From the NCBI GenBank assembly GCA_030998225.1, contig JAPYXD010000056.1, positions 744,001-808,000 on the forward strand: a stretch of DNA of 64,000 nt, written 5' to 3'. A model generated the notes under the pieces. The model made no database searches, had not been told where the DNA came from, and saw only the letters and a list, made by a program, of their open reading frames with translations. The position numbers were made by a program, and so were the translations under genes. Shown in pieces: positions 32,995 through 44,803 of the stretch; the stretch's first letter is position 1; each line of letters opens with the position of its first letter. This stretch comes from Diplolepis rosae (taxonomy: Eukaryota > Arthropoda > Insecta > Hymenoptera > Diplolepididae).

Positions 32995-33548
32995 TTTTTT
33001 CTTACTACCCTAGTCGAAAGTACGTCGTTTCGGCACCAATTTCACGGCAGAAAGTCTAACTTTCATGCATTGGTCAAGCTATATGCGCGCCCTCTATAAT
33101 AGCGGGAGTAAAAACGTCAATAACCTCAAGCGTCAAAATTTGTCCGCTCTGTGTTAATGTTTATTAGTGGCAATGAGTGGATATTATTTAGAATGTAATA
33201 GTGGTGACTGAAATGTAACAAAAATAAAAAAATGAATGACATATCATCTGATGAATCTACAGATGAAGAAGAAATTAATAAAAACTTTGAAACTGAAGCT
33301 CAATTAATAGTAGAAACTGACACCTTACCCAAAAAGTCCGTTGACAGATACATGCTAGTCTATGATAATTACCAAAGATGGAAACAAGGAAATAGAAATT
33401 TAAACCTTAATTGTTGCCTGCCCCCCCCCCCCCCCCCGACCAGCAGCACTCGCTCCGCTCGTGCCGCAAATGTCGAGGCAGGCATCAATATATTCCAATG
33501 CACACATGCAATTGTTTTCGTACTTTCGACCGGGTAGCAAGAAAAATA
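32995..33548. mobile_element. Small TIR element with captured coding piece
   Basis: Insert inside solo LTR copy 1. Ends are inverted repeats of about 29 bp: TTTCTTACTACCC..GTCGAAAGTACG at 32998-33024 and its diverged complement at 33519-33547. AATA at 32991-32994 and 33545-33548 may be the target duplication. It has no transposase. It contains a 17-C run (33421-33437) and a recombinase-like N-terminal frame, giving it the look of a Pack-type element that picked up host or element coding sequence. Confidence 0.6.
33232..33420 (+). pseudogene. N-terminal piece of tyrosine-recombinase-like protein
   Basis: From ATG 33232: an acidic start (MNDISSDESTDEEEINKN), then LPKKSVDRYMLVYDNYQRWK, which resembles the core-binding N-terminal helices of the recombinase-like proteins common in insect genomes (pattern LP.KS..RY...Y..F..W). 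The frame enters the poly-C run at 33421 and the rest of the protein is missing. A 5' leader-like stretch precedes the ATG (33090-33231). Identification is tentative. Confidence 0.35.
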
Positions 33549-35001
33549 GTATACACTACATGGGAAAAAGTCGTATGGCGAGAGACCGCACTTCTTCGCC
33601 ACCCGAGAGCACTCGTAACGATTAACACGCACTATCCGCACTTACGCTTCCTCTCCCGTCTGTTCTATACCCGGCACGAGGACAACGGCATCAGAGGACA
33701 CCGGCGTTGGAGATGCGGCACAACCGGCTTCCGAGTAGAGGTAAACACTGGCCGCCATAACGACTTACGAGCTTCGATTATCGCCGCCATCGATAACTGG
33801 AGAGCGACGCACAGGACGACCAGCTGCCACCACGTGACCCGGAAGACGTATTCTGGGGCACGTAGAACCGAGGACTTGATATTTAGTATTTTCGACATTT
33901 GTGATGCTAAATTTAGACTAAATAATATTATTGGACACTAATTACAATAGTGCGTAGTAGTGTAGTAACACGTGCTGTTTGCCGCAAAAGGGAGAACCGC
34001 GTGTTTATAAAAATTATTTGCCAAGGGCAATTACTGTACTTGGCACGAGTTGCCTAGTCGTCTAGTAGAAGTGTGACATGTGACCTGCTTCCGAGTCCGC
34101 GATTGGGTCACGCGTTTAATTCGTGGGGCAGGTCGGGAACTTTGCTGGTGTCGCGACTTTTTGAATCACTCTCGTCCTGTGACTCGTAACGACATGTGGT
34201 ACGTGCCTCCGATTTTGTTGGCAAGCAATTCTCACTCTTCAAATGGAAGGCGAATTTGTGCTAAGATCTGACCCGGAACTCCAAGATGTCATATAGGTAG
34301 CGTGAGTTGGTTTCGTTATCTTTTTTTCTCTGGCAAGTGGTCCGAAAATACCGGACAATCCGGGACGAACATTGACGCCATATGGCATTCACCACGAGCA
34401 CCGGGACCACTTTGCCTCTCGCGGTCTATTGTACTCGCGAGTGTTTCTTTCTCTTTCGTACTTGTATTTCTTTATTAATTGACCTCACTTTTCCTCGCGG
34501 TAGTAACGGTTTACTTATTGAACTAAATTATTGAAGTATTGTTCTGTCTGGTGGTGACGCGGCAGAATAAGTTGAATTCGCCATATTGTCGCGCGTGGCT
34601 CAGAAAGTTCCGAGACTTTTGTCACTTTGTTTACTGATTTTGATGTTGATATTTTGGCATTTACCATTCATATCCAATTTTAATTTGTATCGAGTCTCGC
34701 TTTTGATAGTAATAAATAGTGTTCTGCCAAATTTTGTATTAATCAAATTCTGGTTCAGTTATTCATAACCCGTCAACTATTGTGACCTTATTCTGACCCC
34801 GACCTGTGTTTAGTGTAGTTTATTTCAAATCTCATGGTTATTAATTGAATAAATTTTGTCACATCGAGCAAGGTGACTGGCGCTCAACAACAATTTTAAA
34901 GTAGATATTTTATTTTCATAGGTTTCGAACTAGATAAAATTAGTTGGGTTAACCAATAATAAGAGTTGACAGGTTCCGGGTAAGGACCTGCATCTCAACT
35001 G

Positions 35002-36600
35002 TAGGAAATCAAACATGGCGTCGCTCGCTCAAACTGGATCAGAGGAAAAATTCATTCGTCCAAATAGGTTCATCAGAATAGCATGAAATATTGATGAAAA
35101 AATGTTCAAACTGTACAATATTAGGAACTTTTCTGGATTCATAAGATTTAAAATGCTTTTGCAAGAAAAATACGCCGCACAAATCCTTTCACATCCAGTC
35201 AAGTGATGAAGATGGCTATGAGCAGGCATGGAGTACCTACAGCCATAATTGATTGAACCTGTAGCATGCTCAAGAACATGAATGTATCGGTAGCCAAAGA
35301 AAACACCACATTTTAAGCCAAAGTCGGTTCCGAATGGCCTCAAGGGGAAGTCCTATCCTTTTTTTTAGTTTCTAGTGGCTGATGACCTTCCCCACAAGCT
35401 AACAAGCCAGGGTTCTGGTGGCATCAGCTATGAAGATATTTTAATTCTGATACATTCTGCGGGCAAATTGAGCTATTGCAAGTGTAACTAGAAACATCCA
35501 TGAGAGCCCTGATAACATTACTAAGGGTAGGATACCTACATCTTGTAATCATGGCAGAAGCGACAAGAGCGGCCTGAAGAACAACAATGTTAAGAAAGGT
35601 TCAATTTAAACTACAACATTAAAGTATTAATGAAAAGCTTCACCGGTAAAAATTCTGCTTTTAATTTCGAAACGTCTGGAAGCAGTAGCAATCGGTATTT
35701 CACACCATCACAAACCTGAAGGCTTGTCGCTGCAGTTCTCATGCAGATCATGTATTTACAGTTCTAAATGTTCATTGGACGATGAAAGATATTGGTTTCC
35801 AAAAAGAAATTATTGGTTTTGGCCCCAATAAATAAAAAATAGCATGAATTTCTTAACAGATTGTGTATCTGAAGGTGCCTGAACACGAATATAAACAAAA
35901 TAACTCTCGATAGAATTACCGGATTGAATTGAGCTTTGGTATACTTTATCGGAGCCCAAAAAGTAAGGAAAATTTCGTAAACCAGCCATATCCGACCAAA
36001 ATTGTCAAAATAAGAGCACTTTTTGTGTTTTTGAAAGAAACTTTAAGAAAAAAAACAAAAATTACAATATTGTTTTTTGATAGTGCTCATGAAGCTTTAA
36101 TAATTATCCTGATAACATTTTTCGATTAAAGGGACTTTTACTTTCCAAATTGAAAAAAAGACAATATTTAAATATTTAAAAAAAAACTATTTTATTTATA
36201 ATTATAATTTTTTTCATACATTGTTGACAATGTCTGAAGGTGTACAAAAAAATTTTGTTGGGCACTTAATTACTTTTTACCACTGCAGAGGGCGTCTTCC
36301 GAAAGATGCATTTTAATTTGCGGGACAATTTTCTGCCTTCCTGTAACAAATTTATTTAAAATTGCAACGCGATTCAATTCATGAGAGTTAAAACTAAACA
36401 ATAAATCTTTAAAAATTTAATTTTTTTTATATCTGTATGGCCTTTATACGCGATTTTATAAACAGTTCAAAAAAACGCCTGTTTTGGGGATGAACGTACC
36501 TCTGTACTAAAAAGATGGGGTGTTTTTTTGAACTTTTTAGAGGTTTATTTACTAGTTGTTTGTATAAAGTATCAAACAAATGTTGGTTTACTGAGATTGG
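35002..36600 (+). other. Sparse DNA; possible decayed frame at 35014
   Basis: From ATG 35014 a frame reads MASLAQTGSEEKFIRPNRF, one stop, then KMFKLYNIRNFSGFIRFKML and QEKYAAQILSHPVK before stopping at about 35206; another frame continues SSDEDGYEQAWSTYSHN. This could be a decayed coding fragment. The opposite strand is also open (35343-35029, 104 codons). I recognise neither. The remainder to 36600 is AT-rich without supported features. Confidence 0.3.
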
Positions 36601-36609
36601 TTTAGTAGA

Positions 36610-36696
36610 TTTTGAGAAAAACGTCTCCCAAATTTGAAGAAAGTGATTTCGAGAAAAACGTCTCCCAAATTTGAAGAACGTGATTTCGAGAAAAAC
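36610..36696 (+). repeat. 37-bp tandem repeat, about 2.3 copies
   Basis: Unit TTTCGAGAAAAACGTCTCCC plus 17 more bases, seen from about 36610 to 36696 with single-base changes between copies. Confidence 0.85.
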
Positions 36697-37554
36697 GCGT
36701 TTAAAATTGTTTACAAACAGTTTTGTCTTACGTAGGTACCTTTATAAATGCAGCTATAACATTCTTTCTATTTTGAATTTCTTAATAAAATTTTAGGGCA
36801 GTATTTCTATGATACTAAGGAACATTTTCACGTAAAAAAAAATCGATTTTTTGAAAATTTAGAAAGTAAAAGCCCCCTTAAACCAAAATTAGAACAGCTA
36901 TAGTATGTTGAAAGTTCAAAAAAGTCAATACCAAAATTCTATTTTCATTACTACTACATACTAAAAAAACGTTATGATACAAAATTGTTCACTACACACA
37001 GATTTGTGAATTTTAATCGCAACATTTTATTATGAGATGTATATTTTTCTGTTAAATTTCAAAAAATATTATTGAAAATTGAAAATTCAATTTTTTAATC
37101 GAAGATACGAAGAAAGCGATGAGATGGAAAATTATTTGCCTCAATGATGTCTACAAATTCTCATTAGAACATTTTTCTACAGGATGTATATTTTGTTTTT
37201 GATTTTAGAAAACGCTGAAATAAAAAATCCTTTTTCTAAAATGAACTACTATTTTTTTCCCTTTCAAGATATATGGAAGAAAATGAATTATTCTAATCAT
37301 GTAATTCATTAGAAAGTAACAGAAAATTGAACACCGAACATTGCCACTACCGTAGCCCTTTGAACCTTAGGAAAGGGTAGTGGAGGTGACACGAGAAATA
37401 TGGAATATTAATTAGTATAATGGTATGTAAAACATACATTTATTTAAATGCTCCGTGTTATATCTAATATTCAATTTAAAGAAAGCTGAGAAGGAAGCCA
37501 GTAAGGCTTCGAAACATTGTGCAATAACACTGACATTGTTTATCTATTGGGTTG
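36697..37554. other. AT-rich intergenic stretch
   Basis: No gene. A short motif at 37480-37516 (CTGAGAAGGAAGCC, loop, GGCTTCGAAAC) forms a 6-bp stem and resembles tails of Penelope-like elements. Confidence 0.4.
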
Positions 37555-38060
37555 TCCTAGAAGTAATTGTCGATTTCACATATAGATGTCTTTGACCATC
37601 TTTTTGAATGACTTCTGTCAATGTCATGATTTTTTCCTACTGGAATAACTCTTAGTACAGTTACTCTTAGCTTGCTTTAAAAACAAATCGCGCATAATTT
37701 CGTTTACAGTTGTTAGTTTGGCATCAACTTTAAGATGGTGTGTAAAAACGAGCATTTTCGTCATATCAACACATCAACACTTGTGATTTGCATCTTAAAC
37801 GCAATGAATTCAATCCTTTTTTTAAACGAATTATCACTGGTTATGAAAAATGGATTATTTAAGATAACCATATAGCCCTGACCTTGCACCATCAGATTAC
37901 TATTTATTTCGAACTTTGCAGAACTCCTTGAATGGTAAAACTTTCAATGATGATAAAGCTGTGAAGCTGCGAAATCGCACTGGGTTCAGTTTTTTGCCGA
38001 TAAAGACCAGAAGTTCTATGAGTGAATATTTGTTTCCTCAAAGTCGTCGATTTTAGTGAA
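37555..38060 (+). mobile_element. Mariner relic with internal deletion, third lineage
   Basis: Starts near TTGGGTTGTCCTAGAAGTAA, a typical mariner end. A start-like MVCKNEHFRHIN at 37736, then NPFFKRIITGYEKWII where the first catalytic Asp is Tyr. The sequence then jumps, in another frame, to PYSPDLAPSDYYLFRTLQNS with the third Asp and a C-terminal stretch. The middle, with the second Asp, is deleted. The 3' TIR is not recognisable. Confidence 0.75.
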
Positions 38061-39019
38061 ATAATTCAGAATTCTTGGACGATAATGTTCTAAAAACTGC
38101 ATTTGACTGCATTGATTTGGTACCCATAATTACGTTTATGACCTTAGATGTTACTTTAATACATTTAAGCAAAATTGGATTACAATATAGTACTTCTGAA
38201 ATTAAAATGATTATGTACGGTTGTTTATGAGGTCAGTGTCAACTTCTTCCATAAAACCGTCATGATAAAATTAAATCTACAATTTCAGTATCGAAAGTGT
38301 TGGAGCCAGAGTTGTTTTATATGTGCACAATGTTCTCGGACATTTGTAATATATGACTGAACTAATTTACATGTATAAAACAGCTAGCATATCGCTCTGC
38401 ATGTGCGCAAAAGGTTAATTGTTATCAGCGGCTAAAAATATAAGAATGTGCAAAATATCATAGTTGTGAAAGTGTAATTTAATAAGTAAAAATCAAAAAT
38501 ATCTGTAATTGTATTTTTATTAACGTCAAAAACGACACGCACAATGAATTGTTAAATACTTGTAAATAACAATAGCTACGCATTTAAAGAACCTACATAT
38601 GCATGTACGTGCACTAAATATAAATAAATCATGGAGAATAAACTTGACTGCTCGCAAAAAACACAAGACTGAGCCTGAAGTGCGATAACCGAATTGCAGA
38701 TTTTCTAAATATGACTTATTTCAAATCTTTCATAATTAAATTTTAGGCACCTTGAAACGCTCGTAACATTTCCGGTATCATTAATCTCCACTCTAGGAGT
38801 AACAGTTTTTGAGATGATTACAGTTGAAGATAAAATATCAGAGACGTCATATTTTGGAGCATGCATGGTTATGTATACCTGCGCAGTTTGACACGTTCAT
38901 TTCAAAGAAGATAATTGAAACCATCAAAAATTGGATATATTGACCCTCACGCAAATATTATACAAAGATTTAAAAGAATATTCGTGTGTCCCTATTTAAG
39001 AATTTCAGTTAAACTGCAG
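38061..39019. other. Intergenic, no gene seen
   Basis: AT-rich; nothing supported. The last bases may be the 5' untranslated part of the Jockey LINE. Confidence 0.45.
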
Positions 39020-39027
39020 TTAGCGAC

Positions 39028-39785
39028 GGGACTTCAAAATAGGCTGTAAGACATGACGGTTCATTAATTAATAATATAAAGAAACACAAAGATGACGGCT
39101 CCCTGCCACTACAAAATAGATTTGACGCGCTGGCTGAGGAGGAAGAGCGACGATGCAAGAAACCCGGAACATGTGAGGATGAGGATGAATTAGTACAGAA
39201 TGAGACAGTCACGGAAAAGAAAAAACTGAGCATTCCCCCAATAGTAATTACTAAAGCTAGTACCAACTATGTCAACATGATGCAGGAGCTAAGGAGCCTC
39301 ACTCCAAGCAAAAATATCAAATTCGCAATAACAAAGGAAGGATTTTCTATGCGCACGGGTAATTTGGAGGACTACAATGCTTTACGTAAATCCTTGGACC
39401 AGGTCAATGTTCCCTACTACACCCATATGTTTAAAAATCAAAAGTTAATCAATCTAGTCGTCAAAGGGCCGCCTAATTTACCAATCGAGCACATCAAGGA
39501 GGATCTGGGCCACCAGGGGATACAGACCATGAAGGTCACTATACTTCGAAGTAAATCTAGGAACAACACGGAGCAGGGTCGCTCCCGCTCTAGTGATAAA
39601 ATCTTTCACCCTTGTTACCTAATATCAGTGCACCCAGAAACGGATCAAAAACTAGTGCGAATGATTAGATATATCTGCTCGGTCAGAGTATACTGGGAGA
39701 CTTTTAAGAACACTAAACGCGTCACGTAGTGTCACGGATGTCAACAGTTTGGCCATGGCTCTACCCACTGCAATAGTGATGCCAA
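39028..39785 (+). pseudogene. Jockey LINE ORF1 (Gag-like), 5' part
   Basis: Reads FDALAEEEERRCKKP, PPIVITKASTNYVNMMQELR, FSMRTGNLEDYNALRKSLDQ, FKNQKLINLVVKGPP, ISVHPETDQKLVRMIRYICS and TKRVT, stop (39727-39729), CHGCQQFGHGSTHCN, AKC. This is the RRM-like/PRE_C2HC domain followed by the first CCHC knuckle of Jockey-clade Gag, which binds element RNA. The solo LTR enters right after the AKC codons. Confidence 0.8.
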
Positions 39786-39789
39786 GTGT

Positions 39790-41313
39790 TGTGACGTGGT
39801 AAATTTTACCCGTCACATGGAAAATATTTAATTTAGCAAACTCACCGGTGACAGGTGGGGTTATGTCCCTGGGGAAAAAGTCGTGAGACGAGAGCCCGCA
39901 CTTCGTCGTCACCCGAGAGCACTCGAAATGCACTAATCGCGCACCGCACGCACTCACGCTTCCTGTCCTGTCTGCTTCATGAGCGAAACGAAGACAGCAG
40001 CACCGGAGGACAGCAGCGTCGAAGACGAGGCACAGCCGGTTACCGAGTCCATGTCAACACTGGCCGCCATGTCGAGTTTCGAGCCACGATGGATCGACGC
40101 TTCGATTATCGCCACCATCGATCGTTGCAGAGCGACGTACCAGACGACGAGATGCCACCACGTGACCCGGAAAACGTACCCTAGGGCACATAGACCCTGG
40201 GGCTTGATATTTAGTATTTTCGACATTTGTGATGCTAAATTTATGCAGTTTGATATGAATGAACACTGATAACATTGGTGTCAATATACCACACGCGCCG
40301 TTCGTGGTAACTGATAGAACCGCGTGTTGATGAAAAGTATTTGGCGAGGGCAATTATTATACTAGGCACGAGTTGCCTAGTCGTCTATTGGATGTTTGAC
40401 ATGTGACCTGCTTCCGGGTCCGCGATTGGGTCACGCATGTAATTCGTGGGGCAGGTCGGGAATTCTGTCAGCGTCGCGTCGATCATCTTCACTCTCGTCC
40501 TGCGACTACTCGAGACAGGTGTCATTTGCCAAATCGAAAATTTATAAGAGGACTATCATTTGAATTCGGCGAAACATGGAAGGAGAATTTATTCTAAGAT
40601 TCGTTCCGGAACTCCAGGACGTAATTCAGGTGGCGTGAGTTGCTTTTATTTATTTCTCTGGCAAGTGGTCCGGAAATAACGGACTCTATAGAACTGATAC
40701 TGACGCCATATGGCGTACATTACAAATACCGGCCACTTCGCCTCTCTTTTCTCTCTCTTACGCGAGTGTTCTTCCTCTTATTTATATTAATGGTCTTTTT
40801 ACGTATGTCGGAATGTAACAAGGAAATTAATTAATTAAAAATAAAGTAGTGATAAATTCCGGTGCTCTCGGGTGGTGACGCGCTAATGAACTGGTTCCGC
40901 CATATTGTCGCGTGGCTCGGAAATATTCCGAGAATTCTGTCATTTTAATAATACATATTGATGATTGCGTAGGCGTTTTGGCCTTCTTTTTTTTACAATA
41001 GTAATGTTTTGTGTATCGAGTCCCAATCACGTTTAATAAATTTTGTAAATCCTTCTATTTCATTAATTAAATTCTGATATTCTAATTATTTACCCGGTAA
41101 TCTGTTGTGACATTGTTTGACCTCGCCTCGTGTAGATCTTTAGTTTCGAGTCTCATCATTGTGTAAAATAAATTTTGTCACTCAAGAGAGTGTCTGGCGC
41201 TCAACTAAGTTTTGTTTGGTGAATATTTTATTTTCAGATATATTTTATAAGAAATAGAATTAGTTGGGTGGCCATTAAAGAGTTGCCAGGTCATGGGTAA
41301 AACCTGCATCTCA
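39790..41313 (+). mobile_element. Solo LTR, family L1.5, copy 2
   Basis: 1524 bp, TGTGACGTGG...CCTGCATCTCA, flanked by GTGT at 39786-39789 and 41314-41317. Removing LTR plus one GTGT rejoins the LINE zinc-knuckle region. It matches copy 1 at 32959. No protein gene: the many overlapping frames on both strands (39855-40353) are a product of its higher GC. TGGCGCTCAAC lies about 120 bp before the 3' end in this copy too. Confidence 0.9.
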
Positions 41314-41317
41314 GTGT

Positions 41318-41849
41318 GTTAAAATGCGTGGGTACTCACCTCACGAGGGAGTGCACCAAAAGTCAAAGCGATCCAGTGCAGTGTGTGAACTGTGGAGGCC
41401 CCCACTCTGCAAACTACTCTAACTGCAAAACATACCTGTTGCACTTACAAAAATTAGACTCCAAGAAGGCAAAGGTCTCACTTGACAGAATACCTGCTGG
41501 AAGGGCACGCCCCTTAAAACCAAACCCAAACTTTCCACCGCTGAGGCACAAACCCCTGGAGGTGTCTATAATCAACGGACCGACCAAGCATGCTTGGGGC
41601 GTTAGGACAGAGACTCCCAGCAGAGGTGGACTAGCAAATTACGCACAAGGAAACTCTGCAGAACGAAAGCAGCATAGTGCAGCGGACATCGTAGAACTCA
41701 TTACCGAGCTCAGGGAGCTCAACAATATATGTGATATCGGTAAGATGGTGAGGCTAATGCGTAGACTTCAAAATAAATTATCATCTTGTAAGACTGATTT
41801 AGATAGGCTCATTGTTTTCTCTGATCTCATTAATGATGACAGAAATTAG
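41318..41849 (+). pseudogene. Jockey LINE ORF1, 3' part
   Basis: After the solo LTR the Gag continues: a second knuckle near CVGTHLTRECTK and a third, CVNCGGPHSANYSNC, then a Pro-rich region and a C-terminal helical segment IVELITELRELNNICDIGKM. An extra A in the AAAA at about 41320-41323 shifts the frame at the junction. It ends at TAG 41847-41849. Confidence 0.8.
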
Positions 41850-44053
41850 AGTAAGAACTGATGACATTAATTTGGCGCATTGGAATGCGAATGGTATTGA
41901 AAGTAACTTGTCCGAATTAATAGACTTTATGAAGAATCACGCGAATGATATTATGTTGATTAATGAAACCAAAGTAAACTTAAATATCAAATTATTTGTA
42001 CCTGACTATAGTGTTATCCGTAAAGATAGATTTAAGGCCCAAGGAGGAGGGGTCCTCATATTTATTCATACGGATCTGAAATACACGGAAATAGATATAA
42101 ATACAAAACCAATAATATAATAATATAATAATATTACAGGAATTTTCCATTAAAATGGTTAAACTTAACGTTCATAACATTGTTCAAAAGTATAAGCGAG
42201 TATGCATGGATTATAAAAAAGCCAACTGGCAAAAGATGCGAACTATTGTCAATAAGAACCTAGCTTTAAAAGCTGATCTCAAAACCACTGCCGACGTAAA
42301 TGCTAGCGTTGACTCGCTTATCAGAGTCATCTCCGGGGCCGTTCATGAATCAATACCTAATAAAAACCCAACAAGTTTTTATAAACCTCTCCCAACCTAT
42401 ATCAGAAATCTCATTAAAAATAGAAACTTTTACGTAGGATCTACCAAAGAACAGGTAGTAATGCACTACGCTAAATTAAAACTCAGTTAGCAAACAAAAT
42501 TAATAGAGAGATAAGTAAAGTCAATAATACGAACTGGAATAATGAACTAGCAAACCTCAAAATTCTAGATAATAGTTTTTGGAAAATAGCGAAATGCCTA
42601 ACTAAGGGAAAATTAAACACAATCCCCACACTCGATGAGAAAAATGGTATGTCAGTGTCAGATGAAGACAAAGCTAATGTACTAGCTGATTATTATGAGC
42701 TTATTTATCATCTGACGGAGGGCTCAGGGGATAATGGCACAGCGAGGCTAGTCAAAACTGGTTATAAAGAGATCACATGTGATACTGTAGTTAAGGATAG
42801 TGTTAGTCTGGTCTAGCCCATTGAGATCAAGAGAGCCATAATGAGGACGGGATCAAGAAAGGCCTCGGGACTGGACGGTATCCAAAATATAATTTTAAAA
42901 AATCTACCTAAAAGGCTTTTATTCACTTGACATACGTATTTAACGCGTGTTTATTGCTATCATATTTTCGGGTAGCCTGGAAAATTGCAAATATTCTACC
43001 TTTTCAGAAACCGGGAAAAGACAAATTGTTCCCAGTCAGTTATCGACCGATTAGCCTTCTTCCCACCTTGGGAAAACTTTTTGAAAAAGTCATATATAAC
43101 AGACTTAAAAAATTTGAACTGACAAATAAGGTATTAATACCAGAAAAATTTGGATTCAGGACTAAAAGAAGTACTGTCCAACAATTAATAAGAGTCACAA
43201 ATTATATTAGCTTAAATTTCAATAAAAACAAATCGACGGCTATACTTTTGGTAGACTTGGAAAAAGCCTTTGATACCGTTTGGCATCGAGGATTAATTTT
43301 CAAATTAGACAAACACAAAGTACCTACATACCTGACGACTAAAATCATTTCAAATTTTTTAAGTGATAGAAAATTTATAGTATCAGTTAATGGAGTTAAA
43401 TCAAACGAATATAAAATTGCTGCCAAGGTTCCGCAAGGATCCATTCTTGGACCTGTCCTATTCCTGTATTATATAAATTATATTCCTAAAATGACTGACA
43501 TCGTACTGTCTCTCTTTGCCGATGATACTGCTGCCTATACGGCTTCTTAGAGCAAACGCCTTGCCATACTTAAATTATGAAGGTTCGCGCTTATGTCAGT
43601 GGATTACTTTCAAAAGTGGAAACTCAAGCTTAATGTCGACAAGACAGATCTTATCATTTTTACACATACATTTGAACAGGAAAAAATTCCTGACTTTCTA
43701 ATAAACAATAGAGTACTGGAACGTAAAACCAGAATAAAATACTTCGGTGTGAACTTACATTCCACCCTCAGCTTCTCCATACACATCGAGGAAACGAAAA
43801 AAGGGTGAATAAAATGATAGGCATCATTTTCTGTATTGTAGGCAGAGGAAGTAAAATGAGCATTAAAAATAAAATTATTTCTAAACTGCGAACACTACAA
43901 AATAAATGCCTCAGAATGATTGCTAATACCAATCCCAGAGAGAAGAATTTAAACATACACAACAGGCTTGAGATTCCATCTATTGACAAGGAAATCTTCG
44001 ATCGAACAAAGAAATTCTTTGAAACACAAAGCAATGATATCCCTGAAATCTAG
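41843..44053 (+). pseudogene. Jockey LINE ORF2 (endonuclease and RT), broken
   Basis: Endonuclease start: INLAHWNANGIESNLSELID, MLINETKVN and RKDRFKAQGGGVLIFI; then a large deletion around 42110-42150 removes the rest of the nuclease. A linker region with LPTYIRNLIKNRNFY follows, with several stops at 42488-42900. RT proper (42927-43550): VSYRPISLLPTLGKLFEKVI, LLVDLEKAFDTVWHRGL, VPQGSILGPVLF and catalytic FADD at 43515-43526. The thumb region continues frameshifted (KLKLNVDKTDLIIF, IKYFGVNLHSTLSF) to 44053. No RNase H, as in Jockey elements. Not functional. Confidence 0.85.
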
Positions 44054-44259
44054 GAATTTAAGGTTGTGACTAGGGAGGAAGCTCCATTTAAGATGAAATA
44101 TAAAATGCCATATCATATACTGATAGACTGACCGATTCCGCTCGGTGGCATCTTAGCTGCTAAGCCTTAGTTGTCAAGGCCTAGTTGTTAAGCTCCATTT
44201 GTACCTTGTAATTCTTTGTATTTACTACATGACGATCAATAAACAGTTTCCAAAAGTAA

Positions 44260-44799
44260 TGTAAGGAAGGCACGATTCTCTCGGCAGCCATCTCGGTGAC
44301 AGGCCCTCTAAAGAAATCACCAGTGACTGTAACCTGCAATAAGTAGCACCGGTCACTCAGCTAGAAGGCCACCACCCACCCGTAGTCGGCCTGAACCTCG
44401 CCGCTAAAAGACCGTTGACCCGGACACCTACTCCTTCCCAGGGTATTTTACCATCGACTTTCTCATCGACATCACTCACATCCGCCGGAAGAGGGTATTT
44501 CTCCACTTCCGCCCCTGGGAAGCCCCAGTGGCTCTCACACGCCAGCCACCACTACCACGGAGCAAGGTGGCGCGGTCCGGTCCAGGGCCATTTTTTCCAG
44601 CGCCTTGTTTGGCGTGCCCCACCAAGGGGTCATCGGAGCTTATCGACGAAGAAGAGCTCATATTATCAAGCTGGGTAAATAAATTAGTTCTCCGGCGCCC
44701 CTCTCCGCTTACGGTTACTCAGGGCCAGGCTTACGACCAAGAGATCCACGCAGCCTCGCCCTTCCACGGAGACGGCTCCCAAAGGGTAACGAGACAGCA
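44260..44799. mobile_element. Solo LTR, 540 bp
   Basis: GC-rich unit beginning TGTAAGGAAGGCACGATTCT and ending AACGAGACAGCA, flanked by GTAA at 44256-44259 and 44800-44803. TG...CA ends plus a 4-bp duplication fit an LTR; AATAAA is at about 44675. Overlapping frames (44415-44678, 44528-44803, complement 44476-44661) are not genes. It is unrelated in sequence to the 1.5-kb LTR family. It sits directly after the Jockey 3' tail. Confidence 0.65.
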
Positions 44800-44803
44800 G
44801 TAA

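Larger units (their letters stand above)
32959..34997 (+). mobile_element. Solo LTR, family L1.5, copy 1
   Basis: Starts TGTGACGTGGTAAATTTTAC and ends CCTGCATCTCA, i.e. TG...CA, flanked by ACTG at 32955-32958 and 34998-35001. Sequence matches the 1524-bp copy at 39790-41313 throughout except for an insert at about 32995-33548. Without the insert the length is about 1.49 kb. No flanking retrotransposon internal region is present, so this is a solo LTR left by LTR-LTR recombination. Near the 3' end TGGCGCTCAAC resembles a tRNA primer binding site, which is odd inside an LTR. Overlapping open frames inside are not genes. Confidence 0.8.
39020..44245 (+). mobile_element. Jockey-type LINE with nested solo LTR
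   Basis: Two-frame non-LTR retrotransposon without RNase H: Gag-like ORF1 (39028-39785 and 41318-41849), ORF2 with APE endonuclease start and RT (41843-44053), then a 3' tail with CAATAAA near 44239. The 5' boundary is approximate. It is interrupted by the 1524-bp solo LTR. The Jockey assignment rests on the PRE_C2HC-type Gag with CCHC knuckles and on the RT signature. Confidence 0.8.

Noticed and set aside
34874..34890. TGGCGCTCAAC as a true primer binding site marking an LTR end
   Set aside because: The 4-bp duplications in both copies place the element end about 115-125 bp further on; kept only as an oddity.
39855..40353. Several overlapping frames on both strands
   Set aside because: They lie inside a solo LTR with clean target duplications; openness follows from higher GC.
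44415..44803. Frames of 61-91 codons in the GC-rich unit
   Set aside because: Overlap on both strands, no motif, and contained in a 540-bp LTR-like unit.
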